Below, piece after piece: positions 6,014-6,925 of a stretch of 6,925 bases of DNA; position 1 is the stretch's first letter, and every line of letters begins with the position of its first letter. The stretch is from Elusimicrobiota bacterium (GTDB lineage Bacteria > Elusimicrobiota > Elusimicrobia > UBA1565 > UBA9628), in assembly GCA_028871595.1 (NCBI GenBank), contig JAGWMT010000169.1, forward strand, positions 1-6,925. The letters run 5' to 3'. The position numbers and the translations under genes are program-made. Below the pieces are notes generated by a model. That model made no database searches and was not told the origin of the DNA. It saw nothing but the letters and a program-made list of their open reading frames with translations.

Positions 6014-6143
6014 AGGTAGACCCGATACGCGCGCGCCAGTCCTGCCGATCTCGGGATTTGATTTCCGGAACGCATCTGCGCCAGCGCCGCCGCGCCGGAG
6101 AGGTTCTTCACGCCGCGCTCGAAAACCCGCAGATCGGCGTCAT

Positions 6144-6156
6144 GCCCCTGAGGGGC
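6144..6156 (-). terminator. Short hairpin overlapping the dsrE-family stop codon
   Basis: GCCCC-TGA-GGGGC (6144-6156) forms a 5-bp GC stem with a 3-nt loop. It can be lengthened by CAT/ATG (6141-6143 with 6158-6160) if T6157 is bulged out. It starts at the last base of the DsrE stop codon. There is no T-tract on the reverse strand, so termination is only a possibility. Confidence 0.3.
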
Positions 6157-6611
6157 TATGCCGAGGGATGGATATAGGCCCACCCGTCGCCCTGCCGGAT
6201 CACGAGCTCGCCCATAGCCGACGGAACGACGTGGATGAAGGGGTACAGCGTCGCGGCGTCGACTTTGAGTTCGCGCAGCGTGTTGCCGCATTGCGCGAGG
6301 ATGACACCCTTGCCGTCGAGCGCCTGGAGGTCTGACTCCAGCCCATTGCCGCGCTCATAAATCTTGTAGCCGCGGCTGTTGGCGATGAGCTCGACCTCGA
6401 CCCGCCCCTTCAGCCTCGGGTCCTCGAGAACGTTGCGGACGTTGTTGAGCGTCTTCTTGAAAAGCCCCGGGGCGTCCGAGTCCACATGAAAGATGACTCG
6501 ATAATGCGGGTGTTCCGGCTGCGCCCCATGGAACTCCGGGGCGGGAGCCGCGGCGGCGGAGACGGCCAGCGCCAGAGCGGCGGCTTTCAGCGTCAGTTTC
6601 TTTGCGTTCAT
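6156..6611 (-). CDS. Exported DsrE/DsrF-family sulfur-metabolism protein
   Basis: A 151-residue protein with an N-terminal signal peptide: basic NAKK, then a hydrophobic Ala/Leu run to about residue 22, ending AAAAPAP. The mature part fits the DsrE family of the COG1416 type. YRVIFHVDSD (37-46) is the first beta strand. KKTLNNVRNVLED (52-64) is the first helix. VEVELIANSRGYKI (71-84) and GVILAQCGNTL (102-112) follow, with the typical single Cys108 in the CGNT motif. DsrE-family cysteines can carry sulfur in relatives, so a periplasmic sulfur-carrier or sulfurtransferase role is plausible but unproven. The ATG at 6611 is supported by a strong Shine-Dalgarno (AAGGAGG) with 4-nt spacing. The gene lies 18 nt downstream of a TsdA-like cytochrome c gene, so the two are probably co-transcribed. 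Confidence 0.88.
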   Translation of the reverse strand: MNAKKLTLKAAALALAVSAAAAPAPEFHGAQPEHPHYRVIFHVDSDAPGLFKKTLNNVRNVLEDPRLKGRVEVELIANSRGYKIYERGNGLESDLQALDGKGVILAQCGNTLRELKVDAATLYPFIHVVPSAMGELVIRQGDGWAYIHPSA

Positions 6612-6615
6612 ACGG

Positions 6616-6622
6616 CCTCCTT
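6616..6622 (-). promoter_or_regulatory. Strong Shine-Dalgarno for the DsrE-family gene
   Basis: The reverse strand reads AAGGAGG followed by CCGT and the ATG at 6611. It sits in the 18-nt gap between the cytochrome stop and this start, and fixes the start codon. It contrasts with the dinG, DUF962 and phosphoesterase genes, which have no clear site. Confidence 0.85.
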
Positions 6623-6629
6623 GGGAGTC

Positions 6630-6925
6630 TTAATACCGCGCATCATCGGGCTTTCCGCCCTTCGTCCAGTCTCGGGACTTCCCGGCGAAATCCGGGCGAG
6701 GCTGGCCGATGACGAACGAGGCAACGTCTCGCGACTGCCGATCCGTCAGCGATCCTTCTGCGCCCTGCGGCATGGCGCGCTGGATGAAGCGCTCCGCGGT
6801 GTGCAGTCGCGCCATGCCGGCGCCGATGTTGAACGACTCCTTGCCCCACAACGGCGGCACATCCACATAAGGGTCGTCGTCGGGATCGCTTAATCCGCTG
6901 CCGTCGCTCGCGTGGCAGCGGACGC
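6630..6925 (-). CDS. TsdA-like c-type cytochrome, C-terminal part (5' end outside window)
   Basis: The reverse frame is open from the right window edge to TAA at 6630-6632, about 98 codons. At the edge it reads (T)GC-GTC-CGC-TGC-CAC, so a CxxCH haem-binding motif (CVRCH) can be completed if the next base outside is T. Then follow ASDGSG, VPPLWGKESFNIGAGMARL, AERFIQRAMPQG and SRDVASFVIGQPRPDFAGKS, ending in WTKGGKPDDARY. This order (PPLWG, GAGMARL, MPxG, ASFVxxQPRPxFAGK, DWxxGGKP) is typical of the second haem domain of thiosulfate dehydrogenase-type dihaem cytochromes (COG3258). The axial Met is probably in one of the two Met motifs; I cannot say which. The missing N-terminal part should carry a signal peptide and the first haem domain. 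The family oxidises thiosulfate to tetrathionate or runs the reverse; the substrate is inferred from family and from the adjacent DsrE gene. Confidence 0.87.
   Translation of the reverse strand, partial: VRCHASDGSGLSDPDDDPYVDVPPLWGKESFNIGAGMARLHTAERFIQRAMPQGAEGSLTDRQSRDVASFVIGQPRPDFAGKSRDWTKGGKPDDARY

Larger units (their letters stand above)
5714..6155. other. 442-bp gap without an intact gene; holds a transposase relic and unassigned sequence
   Basis: Besides the hairpin at 5728-5747 and the IS4-family fragment at 5873-6013, no gene can be supported. 5750-5870 shows stops in several frames and no recognisable product. 6014-6143 is open on the reverse strand in a frame with strongly GC-biased third positions (for example DLRVFERGVKNLSGAAALAQ), which looks like old coding sequence, but it has no start signal of its own and its left end runs into the transposase relic. 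No clear terminal inverted repeat of an insertion sequence is recognisable. Confidence 0.5.

Noticed and set aside
5695..6177. Forward frame of 160 codons across the gap
   Set aside because: It is out of frame with the transposase relic, has no coherent family signal and mixes compositions, so it is a chance open frame.
1..6925. CRISPR array, rRNA or defence island
   Set aside because: No regularly spaced repeats, rRNA segments or defence-gene motifs are visible.

Overview
This is a high-GC bacterial window. It holds two forward genes on the left, a tRNA and a small membrane-protein gene on the reverse strand in the middle, a forward phosphoesterase gene, and a reverse-strand pair of exported redox proteins on the right. 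The exported cytochrome c and the signal-peptide-bearing DsrE protein point to a Gram-negative cell. The tRNA has no encoded CCA. An extended -10 box sits directly against the dinG start, suggesting a leaderless message. My guess at lineage is a high-GC, poorly cultured phylum of the Elusimicrobiota type, but the window contains no phylogenetic marker that proves it.

Layout: 2-2476 (+) is the 3' part of a very large gene of unknown function that runs in from the left edge. 2511-4427 (+) is a DinG/YoaA-type (XPD-like) DNA helicase lacking one of the four expected iron-sulfur cysteines. 4412-4762 (-) is a DUF962/Mpo1-like membrane protein that overlaps the helicase tail to tail. 4775-4864 (-) is tRNA-Ser(GCT), only 12 nt upstream of that gene. 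4865-5143 is a lower-GC intergenic stretch full of inverted and direct repeats. 5144-5713 (+) is a calcineurin-like metallophosphoesterase with a Cys/His cluster at its C-terminus. 5714-6155 has no intact gene but carries a decayed fragment of an IS4-family transposase (5873-6013). 6156-6611 (-) is an exported DsrE-family protein, and 6630-6925 (-) is the 3' end of a TsdA-like c-type cytochrome gene that runs off the right edge.

How they fit: the cytochrome and DsrE genes are 18 nt apart, the second with a strong Shine-Dalgarno, so they look like one operon for periplasmic thiosulfate/sulfur chemistry. The tRNA and DUF962 gene probably share a transcript. The helicase is expected to work in DNA damage or replication stress. 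The phosphoesterase region has lower GC than the flanking genes and sits between a tRNA and a transposase relic, so it may have been acquired, but no integrase or matching attachment sites are visible.

I found no clear undescribed multi-gene system. The most distinctive signals are the lost Fe-S cysteine of the helicase, the tRNA-mRNA fusion arrangement, the phosphoesterase with its C-terminal Cys/His cluster, and the repeat-dense region between the tRNA and that phosphoesterase.
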